A stretch of DNA of 64,000 nucleotides from Paraoerskovia marina DSM 21750 (GCF_000701465.1 NZ_JNIY01000005.1:124001-188000), one strand, 5' to 3'; numbered from the stretch's first letter, positions 9,562 to 19,181 are shown. Numbers and translations are program-made. The notes: generated by a model from the letters alone, not told the origin.

Positions 9562-10503
9562 GTGGGCGCCGACGGCGGGACGGCCTCTGCGCTGGAGCAG
9601 GCGCTGTCCACGTATCTCGCGCACCTGCGGGTCGAGCGCGGACTGTCGGCGAACACGCTGGCGGCCTACCGGCGCGACCTCGAGAGGTATCTCGCGCACC
9701 TGGTCGCGTCGGGTCGACGCCGTGCCGAGGACGTCACGGCCGAGGATCTCTCGGCCTTCGTGACGAACCTGCGCACGGGCGACGACGGCGGCCGGCCGTT
9801 GTCACCGGCGTCGACGGCCCGATCGGTCGCCGCGGTCCGCGGGTTCCACCGTTTCTGCTCCGCCGAGGACGGGACCCCGGACCCCGCCGTGGATCTGCGT
9901 GGTCCGAGCCAGGCGCGTCGCCTCCCGAAGGCGATCTCGACGTCGGAGGTCGAGCGGCTTCTCGACGCGTCCTCGATCGGTGACGGCGCGGTGCCCCTGC
10001 GCGACCGCGCGTTGCTCGAGCTGCTCTACTCCACGGGGGCCCGGATCTCGGAGGCCGTGAACCTGTCGGTCGACGACGTCGACCTCGAGGTGGGCGCGGT
10101 TCGACTGCTCGGCAAGGGCAGCAAGGAGCGCGTCGTCCCGGTGGGTTCCTTCGCCCGGCGCGCCATGGACGCCTACCTCGTCCGCGCGCGGCCCGAGCTC
10201 GCCGCACGTGGACGGGGAACGCCGCGGATCTTCCTGAACACGAGGGGAGCGCCGCTGAGCCGGCAGAGCGCCTGGGCCGTGCTGCGGGTCGCCGCCGAGC
10301 GGGCCGGCCTGCCGCACGAGATCTCGCCGCACACGCTGAGGCACTCGTTCGCGACGCACCTCCTGGCGGGCGGCGCCGACGTGCGGGTGGTCCAGGAGCT
10401 CCTCGGCCACGCCTCCGTCACGACGACCCAGATCTACACGCTCGTCACGCCGGACACGCTCCGCGAGGTCTATGCGTCGGCGCACCCACGCGCGCACGAC
10501 TAG
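9562..10503 (+). CDS. xerD: Site-specific tyrosine recombinase XerD
   Basis: Resolves chromosome dimers at dif together with XerC. It has 313 residues: an N-terminal SAM-like DNA-binding domain (about 10-105) and a catalytic domain with the full set R161, K185, H257, R260, H283 and Y292. [12 protein letters not shown] and [13 protein letters not shown] are the canonical boxes. GTG at 9562 follows the ctaB stop by 3 nt, suggesting coupling. Position close to parA-scpA-scpB is typical of actinobacterial XerD. See the dif candidate at 56332-56359. Confidence 0.93.
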   Translation: MGADGGTASALEQALSTYLAHLRVERGLSANTLAAYRRDLERYLAHLVASGRRRAEDVTAEDLSAFVTNLRTGDDGGRPLSPASTARSVAAVRGFHRFCSAEDGTPDPAVDLRGPSQARRLPKAISTSEVERLLDASSIGDGAVPLRDRALLELLYSTGARISEAVNLSVDDVDLEVGAVRLLGKGSKERVVPVGSFARRAMDAYLVRARPELAARGRGTPRIFLNTRGAPLSRQSAWAVLRVAAERAGLPHEISPHTLRHSFATHLLAGGADVRVVQELLGHASVTTTQIYTLVTPDTLREVYASAHPRAHD

Positions 10504-10583
10504 CGTCGATCGACGGACGGCGCGCCGTGGTGGTCCAAGCCGGAGACGTCGGTCACACTGCTGGCATGTTCACAGGAGAACAG

Positions 10584-12221
10584 ATGCCGCTTCGCAGCAA
10601 GCCCCGGTCCCTCGCCGCCCGGCCGCACGACTACGTCGTCGTGGGGGCTGGATCAGCCGGGTCGGCCCTCGCCGCCCGGCTCACGGCCGATCCGTCCGTC
10701 ACGGTCTTGCTCCTCGAGGCAGGGCCCCGCGACACGAAGCGGGAGATCGGTGTCCCGGCGGCCTTCTCCAAGCTCTTCCGCTCCGACGTCGACTGGAACT
10801 ACGACACCGAGCCGCAGGACCGGCTCGGTGGTCGACGCGTGTACTGGCCGCGAGGGCGTGTGCTCGGAGGAAGCTCGTCCATCAACGCGATGATGTGGGT
10901 GCGTGGATTCTCGGAGGACTACGACGACTGGGGTGTCGCGGCCGGACGTGGCTGGTCGTGGGAGAGTCTCTCGCCGTACTTCCGCCGGGTGGAGGGGGTC
11001 GCGCCCGAGGTGCTGCACGACGACGCGGACCTCGCCGGTCGGCAGGGGCCCGTGCGGATCGAGGCGCAGCGCAGTCCCAGCGCCCACACCGCGGCGTTCC
11101 TCCGCGGCGCGGCTGACGCCGGACATCCCGTCGTCGTCGGCAACGCGGCGGATCAGCGAGGGTTCAGCCAGACGCAGGTCACCCAGCACCGCGGAGCCCG
11201 GTTCAGTGCCGCCGACGCCTACCTGAAGCCTGCCGCGCGCAGGCCCAACCTGACGGTGGTGACCGACGCGCAGGCGACGCGGGTCGTCGTCGAGAACGGC
11301 CGCGCCGTCGGTGTCGAGTACGCGCACCGGGGCCGGACCGAGGTGGCGCGTGCCCGTCGCGAGGTCGCCCTCTGCGGGGGAGCGGTCAACACGCCACAGC
11401 TCCTGCTGCTCTCCGGGATCGGTGACCGCGCCGAGCTGGAGGCGCACGAGATCCCCGTGGTCGCCCACAGCCCGGAGGTCGGGAAGAACCTGCGCGACCA
11501 CCTCCTGTCGGGAATGGCCGTCGAGGCGACGGAAGGAACCCTCTTCGACGCGGAGACACCCGCTCAGCTGCTGCGGTACCTCGCGCGCCGGCAGGGCATG
11601 CTCACCTCCAACGTCGCCGAGGCCTACGGGTTCATCCGCTCGCACGACGGTCTCGCCCTGCCGGACGTCGAGCTGATCTTCGCCCCGGTCGCCTTCGTCA
11701 AGGAGGGCCTCGTCGCCCCCGCAGGTCACGCGCTCACGCTCGGGGCGATCCTCCTGAAGCCCGAGAGCGTGGGGACCGTCTCGCTGCGCAGCGCGAACCC
11801 GTTCGACAAGCCCGCCATCGACCCGCGGTACCTCAGCGACCCCGACGGGCGCGACCGGGCGGCGCTCCTCGCCGGACTGGCCGAGTGCGAGAGGCTGCTC
11901 GCGGCGCCGGCGCTGCGGGAACGGACGACCGGCGTGTACGTGCAGCCCGTCGGCGGCGAGATGCTGACCGCGGCCGAGCGCGCCGAGGCGACACTCGTGG
12001 ACAACGCCCAGACGCTCTACCACCCGGTGGGTACCGCGCGCATGGGGACCGACGGCACGTCCGTCGTCGACGAGGAGCTCAGGGTCCGCGGCGTGCACGG
12101 GCTCCGCGTCGCAGACGCCTCGGTCATGCCCACCATCATCCGCGGGCACACGAACGCCCCGTCGATCGTGATCGGGGAGAAGGCGGCCGACCTGCTCAGA
12201 GGAATTCGGCATGCGGAATGA
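10584..12221 (+). CDS. GMC-family FAD-dependent oxidoreductase
   Basis: Flavoprotein of the glucose-methanol-choline oxidoreductase family, which oxidises alcohols, closest in pattern to choline/alcohol dehydrogenases (BetA-like). The 545-residue protein has the N-terminal FAD loop VVGAGSAGSALAARL, the GMC signature RGRVLGGSSSINAM, a second signature GAVNTPQLLLLSGIG, and the C-terminal catalytic region HPVGTARMG followed by HTNAPSIVIGEKAADLL. ATG at 10584 follows AGGAG by 6 nt; an upstream in-frame ATG at 10566 lacks a site. No betaine-aldehyde dehydrogenase or transporter is adjacent, so the substrate is unknown. It sits between xerD and parA, interrupting a conserved neighbourhood. Confidence 0.88.
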   Translation: MPLRSKPRSLAARPHDYVVVGAGSAGSALAARLTADPSVTVLLLEAGPRDTKREIGVPAAFSKLFRSDVDWNYDTEPQDRLGGRRVYWPRGRVLGGSSSINAMMWVRGFSEDYDDWGVAAGRGWSWESLSPYFRRVEGVAPEVLHDDADLAGRQGPVRIEAQRSPSAHTAAFLRGAADAGHPVVVGNAADQRGFSQTQVTQHRGARFSAADAYLKPAARRPNLTVVTDAQATRVVVENGRAVGVEYAHRGRTEVARARREVALCGGAVNTPQLLLLSGIGDRAELEAHEIPVVAHSPEVGKNLRDHLLSGMAVEATEGTLFDAETPAQLLRYLARRQGMLTSNVAEAYGFIRSHDGLALPDVELIFAPVAFVKEGLVAPAGHALTLGAILLKPESVGTVSLRSANPFDKPAIDPRYLSDPDGRDRAALLAGLAECERLLAAPALRERTTGVYVQPVGGEMLTAAERAEATLVDNAQTLYHPVGTARMGTDGTSVVDEELRVRGVHGLRVADASVMPTIIRGHTNAPSIVIGEKAADLLRGIRHAE

Positions 12222-12268
12222 TCGACGGCACGCCGACCGCCACCCGTGGCGACCCGAGACTGCCGGTG

Positions 12269-12274
12269 TAGCGT
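12269..12274 (+). promoter_or_regulatory. -10 hexamer TAGCGT of parA, leaderless
   Basis: TAGCGT ends 7 nt before GTG 12282. This spacing puts transcription start at or next to the codon and decides between in-frame GTGs at 12273 and 12282. Confidence 0.55.
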
Positions 12275-12281
12275 GACGAGC

Positions 12282-13172
12282 GTGAGCAGCCCGAGTGAGA
12301 CCACGACGCCCGCGGTCGACACGCCGACCGTCCCCACCGACGCGGCCGGGCGCGAGATGCCCGACTTCGCGGTCCCGGCACCGCTCGCGAGCCACGGCCC
12401 TGCCCGCATCATCGCCATGTGCAACCAGAAGGGCGGCGTCGGCAAGACGACGACGACCATCAACCTCGCGGCGGCGCTCGCGGAGTACGGCCGCAAGGTC
12501 CTCATCGTCGACTTCGACCCCCAGGGCGCGGCGTCGGTCGGACTGGGCGTGAACCCGCACGATCTCGACCACACCGTCTACAACCTGCTGATGGAGCGAG
12601 GGACGAGTGCCGCCGACGTGCTCGTGCGCACGGGCGTCGAAGGACTCGACCTGATCCCCGCCAACATCGACCTCTCGGCGGCCGAGGTCCAGCTCGTCGG
12701 CGAGGTCGCCCGTGAGACCGTCCTGTCCCGGGCGCTGCGCGACGTGGAGAACGACTACGACGTCATCCTCATCGACTGCCAGCCGTCGCTCGGCCTGCTC
12801 ACGGTCAACGCCCTGACCGCGGCGCACGGCGTCGTCATCCCGCTCGAGTGCGAGTTCTTCGCGCTGCGCGGGGTAGCCCTGCTCGTGGAGACGATCGACA
12901 AGGTGCGCGACCGACTGAACCCGCGTCTGGAGATCGACGGCATCCTCGCGACGATGTACGACGCACGGACGTTGCACTCGCGCGAGGTCGTCGCCCGGGT
13001 CTACGAAGCCTTCGGCGACCGGCTCCTGTACACGATCATCGGGCGGACCGTGAAGTTCCCCGACGCCTCCGTGGCGGCCGAGCCGATCACCGCCTACGCC
13101 CCCGACCACCCGGGCGCCGACTCCTACCGTCGGCTCGCGCGCGAGCTCGTCTCGCGCGGCGACGCCGCCTGA
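12282..13172 (+). CDS. parA: ParA/Soj-family segregation ATPase
   Basis: Deviant-Walker ATPase of the ParA/MinD family linked to scpAB. The 296-residue protein has the signature lysine Walker A CNQKGGVGKTTTTINLAAAL, Walker A' VDFDPQGAASVG, and Walker B VILIDCQPSLGLLT. A Ser/Thr/Pro-rich N-terminal tail of about 35 residues precedes the ATPase. No parB lies beside it, so this is the scpAB-linked paralogue rather than the oriC-proximal parAB copy. GTG 12282 is chosen because a -10 sits 7 nt upstream. scpA follows after one base. Confidence 0.92.
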   Translation: MSSPSETTTPAVDTPTVPTDAAGREMPDFAVPAPLASHGPARIIAMCNQKGGVGKTTTTINLAAALAEYGRKVLIVDFDPQGAASVGLGVNPHDLDHTVYNLLMERGTSAADVLVRTGVEGLDLIPANIDLSAAEVQLVGEVARETVLSRALRDVENDYDVILIDCQPSLGLLTVNALTAAHGVVIPLECEFFALRGVALLVETIDKVRDRLNPRLEIDGILATMYDARTLHSREVVARVYEAFGDRLLYTIIGRTVKFPDASVAAEPITAYAPDHPGADSYRRLARELVSRGDAA

Positions 13173-13173
13173 G

Positions 13174-14022
13174 GTGGCGAGCACGACCGCCGTCGAGTCG
13201 CCGCCGACCGACGGCGGGTTCGAGGTCCACCTCGACAACTTCGAGGGCCCCTTCGACCTGTTGCTGTCCCTGATCGCCAAGCACCGTCTCGACATCACCG
13301 AGATCGCCCTCGCCAGGGTCACCGACGAGTTCATCGCGCACACGCGGGCCGCGGAGTCGACGGGCCGGTGGACGCTCGGCGCCGTCAGCGAGTTCCTCCT
13401 CGTGGCGGCGACGCTGCTCGACCTCAAGGCGGCACGCCTCCTGCCCACGGGCGACGTGGAGGACCGAGAGGACCTCGAGCTGCTCGAGGCACGGGACCTG
13501 CTGTTCGCCCGGCTCCTGCAGTACCGCGCGTACAAGGTCGTCGCGGGCGACCTCGGTGCGCGTTACGCGGAGGCGAGCCTCCGGTACCCGCGGGTCGTGC
13601 CGCTCGAGCCGCACCTGGCGGCGCTGCTGCCCGAGCTGGTGTGGCGCACGGGCCCCGAGCGGCTCGCCGAGATCGCGGCCGCGGCGCTCGCGCCGCCGCC
13701 GGAACCTCCGACGGTCGACGTCGCGCACCTGCACGGGTCGGCGGTCTCCGTCCGGGAGCAGGCCGGGCTCGTCGCGGACCGGCTCCGTGAGGCAGGAGCG
13801 CTGACGTTCCGGTCGCTCGTCGCCGGCGAGGACACGCCCGTGGTGGTCGCGCGCTTCCTTGCGCTGCTGGAGCTGTTCCGCCAGGGTGCGGTGGGGTTCG
13901 ACCAGGTCACCCCGCTCGGGGAGCTGACCGTCCGCTGGGCGGCGGACTCGGCCGATGTCGAGGTGACGGACGAGTTCGACACGACGGCCGACGTCGGGCC
14001 GGCGACGACGGAGGAGAGATGA
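13174..14022 (+). CDS. scpA: Segregation and condensation protein A
   Basis: Kleisin subunit of the Smc-ScpAB condensin. The 282-residue protein begins its conserved part with FEVHLDNFEGPFDLLLSLIAKHRLDITEIAL, the Smc-head-binding N-terminal domain. It carries the FLLVAATLLDLKAARLLP helix and a C-terminal winged-helix region (LLELFRQGAVGFDQ). GTG at 13174 is one base after the parA stop, and the stop overlaps scpB by 4 nt, so parA-scpA-scpB are translationally coupled. Confidence 0.95.
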   Translation: MASTTAVESPPTDGGFEVHLDNFEGPFDLLLSLIAKHRLDITEIALARVTDEFIAHTRAAESTGRWTLGAVSEFLLVAATLLDLKAARLLPTGDVEDREDLELLEARDLLFARLLQYRAYKVVAGDLGARYAEASLRYPRVVPLEPHLAALLPELVWRTGPERLAEIAAAALAPPPEPPTVDVAHLHGSAVSVREQAGLVADRLREAGALTFRSLVAGEDTPVVVARFLALLELFRQGAVGFDQVTPLGELTVRWAADSADVEVTDEFDTTADVGPATTEER

Positions 14023-14699
14023 CGGTGGAGCAGACGGACGACGTGACGGACGACTCGTCGGAGACCCGCACGCCGGTCGTCGACCGTCCCGGCGGACTCC
14101 GCGCGGCGGTCGAGGCGGTCCTCATGGTGGTCGACGAGCCGATCAGCGCGGTGCGTCTCGCCTCGGTCCTGCAGGTGCCCGAGATCGAGGTCGAACGGAC
14201 CCTGCACGAGCTCGCGGCGCAGTATCGCGGCGAGGAAGGCTCGCGTCCGTCGGGGTTCGAGGTCCGCGCCGCGGGCGGAGGGTGGCGCGTCTACTCCTCG
14301 CCGGTGTTCGCCGATGTCGTCGGCGCCTTCGTCGTCGACGGTCAGACGGCTAGGCTCACCCAGGCGGCGCTCGAGACCGTCGCCGTCGTCGCGTACCGAC
14401 AGCCGGTGACGCGGGGGCAGGTCTCCGCGGTCCGTGGTGTGAACGTGGACGCCGTCATGCGTACCCTGTCTACACGAGGTCTCGTCGCCGAGGTCGGTCA
14501 GGATCCAGCGACCGGCGCCGTCCTGTACGGGACGACGAGCTACTTCTTGGAGCGGATGGGCCTTGCGAGCCTGGACGACCTGCCCCCCATCGCCCCGCAC
14601 CTGCCCGACGTCGACGACCTCGACGGCGTGGACGGCCTGACCGCCGTCCCACGTGCACCACGCGCCCTCGCGGCGTCCGACGACACGAAGGACCTTTGA
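14019..14699 (+). CDS. scpB: Segregation and condensation protein B
   Basis: Dimeric winged-helix partner of ScpA in the Smc complex. The 226-residue protein shows AVEAVLMVVDEPISAVRLASVL at its start, GGWRVYSSP, and the highly conserved QAALETVAVVAYRQPVTRGQVSAVRGVNVDAVMRTL, followed by the second winged helix ending YGTTSYFLERMGL. ATGA overlap with scpA, TGATG overlap with the pseudouridine synthase gene. The order is invariant in actinobacteria. Confidence 0.96.
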   Translation: MTVEQTDDVTDDSSETRTPVVDRPGGLRAAVEAVLMVVDEPISAVRLASVLQVPEIEVERTLHELAAQYRGEEGSRPSGFEVRAAGGGWRVYSSPVFADVVGAFVVDGQTARLTQAALETVAVVAYRQPVTRGQVSAVRGVNVDAVMRTLSTRGLVAEVGQDPATGAVLYGTTSYFLERMGLASLDDLPPIAPHLPDVDDLDGVDGLTAVPRAPRALAASDDTKDL

Positions 14700-15508
14700 T
14701 GAGCCCCCAGCCACCCCGCCGCCCGACCCGCGCCCAGCGCAGCCAGGCGCGGTCGCGCACGCCCCAGCGTGACGTCCACGACCCGGACGGCGTGCGCCTG
14801 CAGAAGATCCTCGCAGGAGCGGGCCTCGGATCGCGCCGTGCCTGCGAGCAGCTCATCTCCGACGGTCGTGTCCTCGTCGACGGTGTCCCCGCGATGGAGC
14901 TCGGCGTCCGGGTGGACCCCGCAACCGCCGTGATCCACGTCGACGGCATGCGGGTCCAGCTCGACCAGAGCGCCGTGACGATCGCGCTCAACAAGCCGCT
15001 CGGTGTCATCTCGACGATGGACGACCCGGAGGGGCGACCCTCGCTGGCGGAGTTCGTCAAGGACCGCACCGAGCGCCTGTACCACGTCGGCCGTCTCGAC
15101 GCCGAGACCGAGGGTCTCCTCCTGCTGACGAACGACGGCGAGCTGGCCAACCGTCTCGCCCACCCCAAGTACGAGATCGCGAAGACGTATCTTGCCACCG
15201 TCCAGGGGCGCGTCAAGGGCGGGCTCGCGAACACGCTGCAGCACGGCGTCGAGCTCGAGGACGGCGTCGTCAAGGTCGACGCGTACAAGGTCGTCGACAC
15301 GACGCCGCAGCAGAGCCTGGTCGAGGTCGTCATCCACGAGGGGCGCAACCGCGTCGTGCGCCGGATGTTCGACGAGGTCGGCCACCCCGTCACCTCCCTG
15401 GTGCGCACCCGGGTCGGTCCCGTGCGCCTGGGCAACCTTCGTCCGGGGGCGACGCGCGTGCTCGGCAAGACGGAGCTCGGCACGCTGATGTCCGAGGTCG
15501 GGCTGTGA
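14699..15508 (+). CDS. rluB: 23S rRNA pseudouridine synthase, RluB/RsuA family
   Basis: Isomerises uridine in rRNA. It has 269 residues: a basic Pro/Arg-rich N-terminal tail, an S4 RNA-binding domain (about 26-75, RLQKILAGAGLGSRRACEQLI), then the catalytic domain with the aspartate in VGRLDAETEGLLLLTNDG. ATG 14699 shares its A with the scpB stop and follows AAGGA; an upstream TTG at 14696 is not needed. RluB-type specificity is inferred from synteny and family; RsuA-like alternatives cannot be excluded from sequence alone. Confidence 0.9.
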   Translation: MSPQPPRRPTRAQRSQARSRTPQRDVHDPDGVRLQKILAGAGLGSRRACEQLISDGRVLVDGVPAMELGVRVDPATAVIHVDGMRVQLDQSAVTIALNKPLGVISTMDDPEGRPSLAEFVKDRTERLYHVGRLDAETEGLLLLTNDGELANRLAHPKYEIAKTYLATVQGRVKGGLANTLQHGVELEDGVVKVDAYKVVDTTPQQSLVEVVIHEGRNRVVRRMFDEVGHPVTSLVRTRVGPVRLGNLRPGATRVLGKTELGTLMSEVGL

Positions 15509-15518
15509 GCGCCGCCGC

Positions 15519-15881
15519 ATGAGCGTGCGCGCGATCCGCGGCGCGGTCCAGCTCGACGTCGACGACCGCGAGCACATGGCCGCACGGACCACCGAGCTCG
15601 TCGACGAGGTCCTGCGTGCCAACGACCTCGGGGTCGAGGACCTGATCTCGGTGTTCTTCACGGCGACGCCGGACCTGGTCTCCGACTTCCCGGCGGCGGC
15701 GGCACGCGCTGCCGGGCTGGGGGACGTCCCGCTGATGTGTGCGGTCGAGATCGCCGTCCCCGGCTCATTGCCGCGCGTCGTCCGTCTTCTTGCGCACGTG
15801 GAGACCGACGTGCCGCGGGCCGACGTCCGTCACGTGTACCTGCGCGGAGCCGCGCTGCTGCGTCGCGACCTCGCGCAGTAG
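15519..15881 (+). CDS. aroH: Chorismate mutase, AroH class
   Basis: Rearranges chorismate to prephenate for phenylalanine and tyrosine synthesis. At 120 residues it has the compact AroH (Bacillus-type) fold: MSVRAIRGAVQLDVDD at the N-terminus, the active-site arginine in this first strand, VFFTATPDLVSDFPAAAAR, MCAVEIAVPGSLPRVVRLL and a C-terminal HVYLRGAALLRRDL. It starts 10 nt after rluB. In related genomes this slot is often held by prephenate dehydrogenase, either alone or with AroH; here only the mutase is present. Confidence 0.93.
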   Translation: MSVRAIRGAVQLDVDDREHMAARTTELVDEVLRANDLGVEDLISVFFTATPDLVSDFPAAAARAAGLGDVPLMCAVEIAVPGSLPRVVRLLAHVETDVPRADVRHVYLRGAALLRRDLAQ

Positions 15882-15926
15882 TCTTCCTCTCGAACATCCA
15901 CCGCCTGTCACCGACCTGGAGTCACC

Positions 15927-16646
15927 GTGCCCGAAACGCCCACCCGTCCCCTCGTCGTCGCCGTCGACGGTCCCTCCGGATCGGGCAAGTCCAGCGTCTC
16001 GCGTGCCGTGGCGTCCAGGCTCGGGCTCGCCTACCTCGACACGGGCGCGATGTACCGTGCCGCCACGTGGTGGTGCCTCGACCAGGGCGTCGCTCTCGTG
16101 GACGGTGACGCCGTGGCCGGTGCCGTCCGTGCGATGCCGCTCGTGATGGGCGTCGACCCGACGGCGCCTGGCGTGCACGTCGGGGGGACCGACGTCGCCG
16201 AGCCGATCCGGACGACGGAGATCTCTGCAGCGGTCTCCGCCGTCGCGACGAACCTCGAGGTCCGCGACGAGCTGCGCCGGCTGCAGCGTGCGGCGATCGA
16301 CGCGGAGCGGTCCGACGGCGGGTTCTCGGGCGGTCGCGGCATCGTCGCCGAGGGGCGCGACATCACCACCGTCGTCGCGCCCGACGCGGACGCACGCCTC
16401 CTGCTGACCGCCTCCGAGGAGGCGCGGCTCGCCCGCCGCGCGCTCGAGATCCACGGACAGGCCGGTGTCGCCCAGGTCGAGGCCACGCGCGACCAGGTGC
16501 TGCGCCGCGACTCCGACGACGCCACCGTCTCCTCGTTCCACGTCGCCGCCGACGGCGTCGCGACCGTCGACTCCTCGGCGCTCAGCTTCGAGCAGACCGT
16601 CGACGCCGTGCTCGCCGTCATCGAGCAGGTCACCGCAGACAGGTGA
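15927..16646 (+). CDS. cmk: Cytidylate kinase
   Basis: Phosphorylates CMP and dCMP. The 239-residue protein starts with the P-loop VDGPSGSGKSSVSRAVASRLG, followed by AYLDTGAMYRAATW (nucleotide-monophosphate binding) and GRDITTVVAPDADARLLLTAS. GTG at 15927 follows GGAG by 5 nt. The GTGA at its 3' end starts the acyltransferase gene. cmk-plsC-der is a standard actinobacterial order. Confidence 0.96.
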   Translation: MPETPTRPLVVAVDGPSGSGKSSVSRAVASRLGLAYLDTGAMYRAATWWCLDQGVALVDGDAVAGAVRAMPLVMGVDPTAPGVHVGGTDVAEPIRTTEISAAVSAVATNLEVRDELRRLQRAAIDAERSDGGFSGGRGIVAEGRDITTVVAPDADARLLLTASEEARLARRALEIHGQAGVAQVEATRDQVLRRDSDDATVSSFHVAADGVATVDSSALSFEQTVDAVLAVIEQVTADR

Positions 16647-17299
16647 GCGCACCCGCACCGTCCGGGCCCGCATGGTCCCGGTGGGTCGGGCGCGCGCTGG
16701 CCCGCGGGCTGTGGAACACCCGGATCGACGGGCGCTCCCACGTCCCCGCCCACGGACCCGTCATCGTCGCGGCCAACCACACCGGGATCGTCGACGGTCC
16801 GCTTCTGCTCGGCACCGCCCCCCGGCCCCTGCACATCCTGGTCAAGCAGGAGATGTTCCACGGCCCCGTCGGTGTCGTCCTGCGCGCCGCGGGCCAGATC
16901 CCCGTCGACCGTGAGTCCGGCCGCGCCGCCCTGCACAGCGCGCGGGAGGTGCTGGAGCGCGGGGACGCGGTCGGCATCTTCCCCGAGGGCAACCGCGGCA
17001 GCGGCACCGTCGAGTCGGGCCGCGCCGGCGTGGCGTGGCTCGCACTGCACACCGGCGCGCCGGTCGTGCCGTGCGCCGTCCTCGGCACACGACGCACCGG
17101 CGAGGGTCCCGGTCACGTCCCCGGCCCGCGTCGTCGCCTCCTCGTCTCGTTCGGCGCGCCGACGACCGTCGAACGCGCGCCCGGGACGAGCGGGCGCGCG
17201 GCCCTGCGCGACGCCAACGAACAGCTCCGGCGGGCGCTCGCGGAGCACGTGCGGGCCACGGTGTCCTCGAGCGGAACGGCGCTGCCGGAAGACCGGTAG
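16643..17299 (+). CDS. 1-acyl-glycerol-3-phosphate acyltransferase-like protein
   Basis: PlsC-family lysophospholipid acyltransferase, acting at the membrane in phospholipid synthesis. The 218-residue protein contains the HX4D catalytic motif in AANHTGIVDG (about 43-52), the glycerophosphate-binding FPEGNRG and the later VVPCAVLGT segment. GTG at 16643 overlaps the cmk stop by 4 nt. It is shorter than the two-domain forms and has no cleavable signal peptide. The precise acyl acceptor is not readable from sequence. Confidence 0.88.
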   Translation: MSAPAPSGPAWSRWVGRALARGLWNTRIDGRSHVPAHGPVIVAANHTGIVDGPLLLGTAPRPLHILVKQEMFHGPVGVVLRAAGQIPVDRESGRAALHSAREVLERGDAVGIFPEGNRGSGTVESGRAGVAWLALHTGAPVVPCAVLGTRRTGEGPGHVPGPRRRLLVSFGAPTTVERAPGTSGRAALRDANEQLRRALAEHVRATVSSSGTALPEDR

Positions 17300-17366
17300 G
17301 AGCGCCGTCGGACACATCTGACCACAAGTGTCGTGCGCACCCGTCGAAGCCTGGGAGAATGAGGGC

Positions 17367-18890
17367 ATGACCAACCCCGACGACTCCGTCTCGCCTGCCC
17401 CCGAGAGCCCGATCGACGACGCCCCCGAGGGCGTCGACGCCTTCGAGCCCGACGTGGACGACGCCTCCCGTGAGCGTGCCCTGCGCGCCGGGCTCGAGGA
17501 GTACGAGCTCGCCGAGGAGGACCTGGCGCTGCTCGACTCCGACGGTGAGGACTTCGACGACGCGCCCGAGCAGGGCGCGCTGCCGGTCCTGGCGATCGTC
17601 GGACGCCCGAACGTCGGCAAGTCCACGCTCGTCAACCGAATCCTCGGACGCCGCGAGGCGGTCACCGAGGACAAGCCGGGTGTCACGCGCGACCGCGTGA
17701 GCTACCCGGGCGAGTGGGCCGGGCGCAACTTCACCCTCGTCGACACCGGCGGGTGGGAGGTCGACGTCGCGGGGATCGACGCGCGCGTCGCCGAGCAGGC
17801 CGAGGTGGCGATCTCGCTGTCGGACGCCGTCGTCTTCGTGGTCGACGCGACCGTCGGCATCACCGACACCGACGAGCGGGTCATGCGACTGCTGCGTCGT
17901 GCCGGCAAGCCCGTGGTGCTGTGCGCCAACAAGGTCGACGGTGCTTCCGGCGAGGCCGACGCCCTCGTGCTGTGGAACCTCGGCCTGGGGGAGCCGTACC
18001 CGGTCTCCTCCCTGCACGGACGCGGCGTCGGCGACCTGCTCGACGCCGCGATGAAGGTGCTCCCCGAGGTCTCCGAGCATGGCGCGCTGCGCCCGGACGG
18101 CCCGCGCCGCGTGGCCCTCGTCGGGCGCCCGAACGTCGGCAAGTCGTCGCTGCTCAACAAGCTGGCGGGCTCCGAGCGCGTCGTGGTCGACGAGATGGCC
18201 GGCACGACGCGCGACCCGGTCGACGAGCTGATCGTGCTCGGCGACCAGCCGTGGTGGTTCGTCGATACCGCGGGCATCCGCCGTCGCGTGCACCAGACAC
18301 GTGGCGCCGACTTCTACGCCTCCCTGCGCACCCGTGCGGCGATCGAGAAGGCGGAGGTCGCCGTCGTGCTCCTCGACGCCGGAGAGCAGCTCACCGAGCA
18401 GGACACGCGCGTCATCTCCCAGGTCGTCGACGCAGGCCGTGCGCTGGTCATCGCCTACAACAAGTGGGACCTGATGGACGAGGACCGCCGCAAGTTCCTC
18501 GAGCGCGAGGTCGAGCGTGACCTCGTCCAGGTCCAGTGGGCGCCGCGGATCAACGTCTCCGCGCTGACCGGGTGGCACACCTCGCGCCTGGTGCCGGCGC
18601 TCGAGCGTGCGTTGAACTCCTGGGACCAGCGGATCCCGACGGGCCGGCTCAACGCCTTCCTCGGCGAGCTCGTCGCCGCACACCCGCACCCGCTGCGCGG
18701 GGGCAAGCAGTCGCGGATCCTCTTCGCGACGCAGGCGTCGACACGTCCGCCGCGGTTCGTCCTGTTCGCCACGGGATTCATCGAGGCCGGCTACCGCCGC
18801 TTCGTCGAGCGCCGCCTCCGCGAGGAGTTCGGCTTCGAGGGATCGCCCATCGAGATCTCCGTGCGCGTGCGCGAGAAGCGTCGGCGGTGA
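17367..18890 (+). CDS. der: Ribosome-associated GTPase Der (EngA)
   Basis: Double-GTPase factor for 50S subunit assembly. The 507-residue protein has an acidic N-terminal extension of about 70 residues (typical of actinobacteria). G-domain 1 carries [13 protein letters not shown] and the switch DTGGWE. G-domain 2 carries [13 protein letters not shown] and [13 protein letters not shown] and NKWD are the base-specificity motifs, and a C-terminal KH-like domain ends REKRRR. ATG 17367 follows GAGGG; an in-frame start at 17328 lies upstream without a site. It ends 95 nt before tRNA-Pro. Confidence 0.95.
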   Translation: MTNPDDSVSPAPESPIDDAPEGVDAFEPDVDDASRERALRAGLEEYELAEEDLALLDSDGEDFDDAPEQGALPVLAIVGRPNVGKSTLVNRILGRREAVTEDKPGVTRDRVSYPGEWAGRNFTLVDTGGWEVDVAGIDARVAEQAEVAISLSDAVVFVVDATVGITDTDERVMRLLRRAGKPVVLCANKVDGASGEADALVLWNLGLGEPYPVSSLHGRGVGDLLDAAMKVLPEVSEHGALRPDGPRRVALVGRPNVGKSSLLNKLAGSERVVVDEMAGTTRDPVDELIVLGDQPWWFVDTAGIRRRVHQTRGADFYASLRTRAAIEKAEVAVVLLDAGEQLTEQDTRVISQVVDAGRALVIAYNKWDLMDEDRRKFLEREVERDLVQVQWAPRINVSALTGWHTSRLVPALERALNSWDQRIPTGRLNAFLGELVAAHPHPLRGGKQSRILFATQASTRPPRFVLFATGFIEAGYRRFVERRLREEFGFEGSPIEISVRVREKRRR

Positions 18891-18934
18891 CGACCGTCTC
18901 GGTGCCGGTGTGCTGCCCGGGGTCGAGAATGGGG

Positions 18935-18940
18935 TAGTAT
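18935..18940 (+). promoter_or_regulatory. -10 hexamer TAGTAT upstream of tRNA-Pro
   Basis: TAGTAT stands out in the der/tRNA gap, 45 nt before the mature tRNA. A 5' trailer of that length would be removed by RNase P. No clear -35 is seen. Confidence 0.45.
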
Positions 18941-18985
18941 TTCCGTTGGCCCTGCGGGGCCAGGGGCTCGTCTCGACGGGTCCCT

Positions 18986-19059
<74 letters not shown>

Positions 19060-19065
19060 CAGATT

Positions 19066-19099
19066 GCCCCGGTGAGAGATCTTCTCTCGCCGGGGCTTT
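19066..19099 (+). terminator. Rho-independent terminator after tRNA-Pro
   Basis: A 13-14 bp stem (GCCCCGGTGAGAG against CTCTCGCCGGGGC with one T-G pair) and a short loop are followed by TTT. It directly follows the tRNA. Confidence 0.85.
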
Positions 19100-19181
19100 G
19101 TCGTGCCCACAGGAAGTCGTCGCTGCGTCCTGTGGTCGACGGCATCTCCGCGGTCCGTGCGGAGCCGTGCGAGGATGCCGC

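Noticed and set aside
10653-13535. 960-residue open frame on the - strand
   Set aside because: It is the antisense shadow of the GMC oxidoreductase, parA and scpA, whose families are unmistakable. High GC removes stop codons from the opposite strand.
17328-17366. Upstream in-frame start for der
   Set aside because: It has no ribosome site and lies in the intergenic gap; ATG 17367 is preceded by GAGGG.
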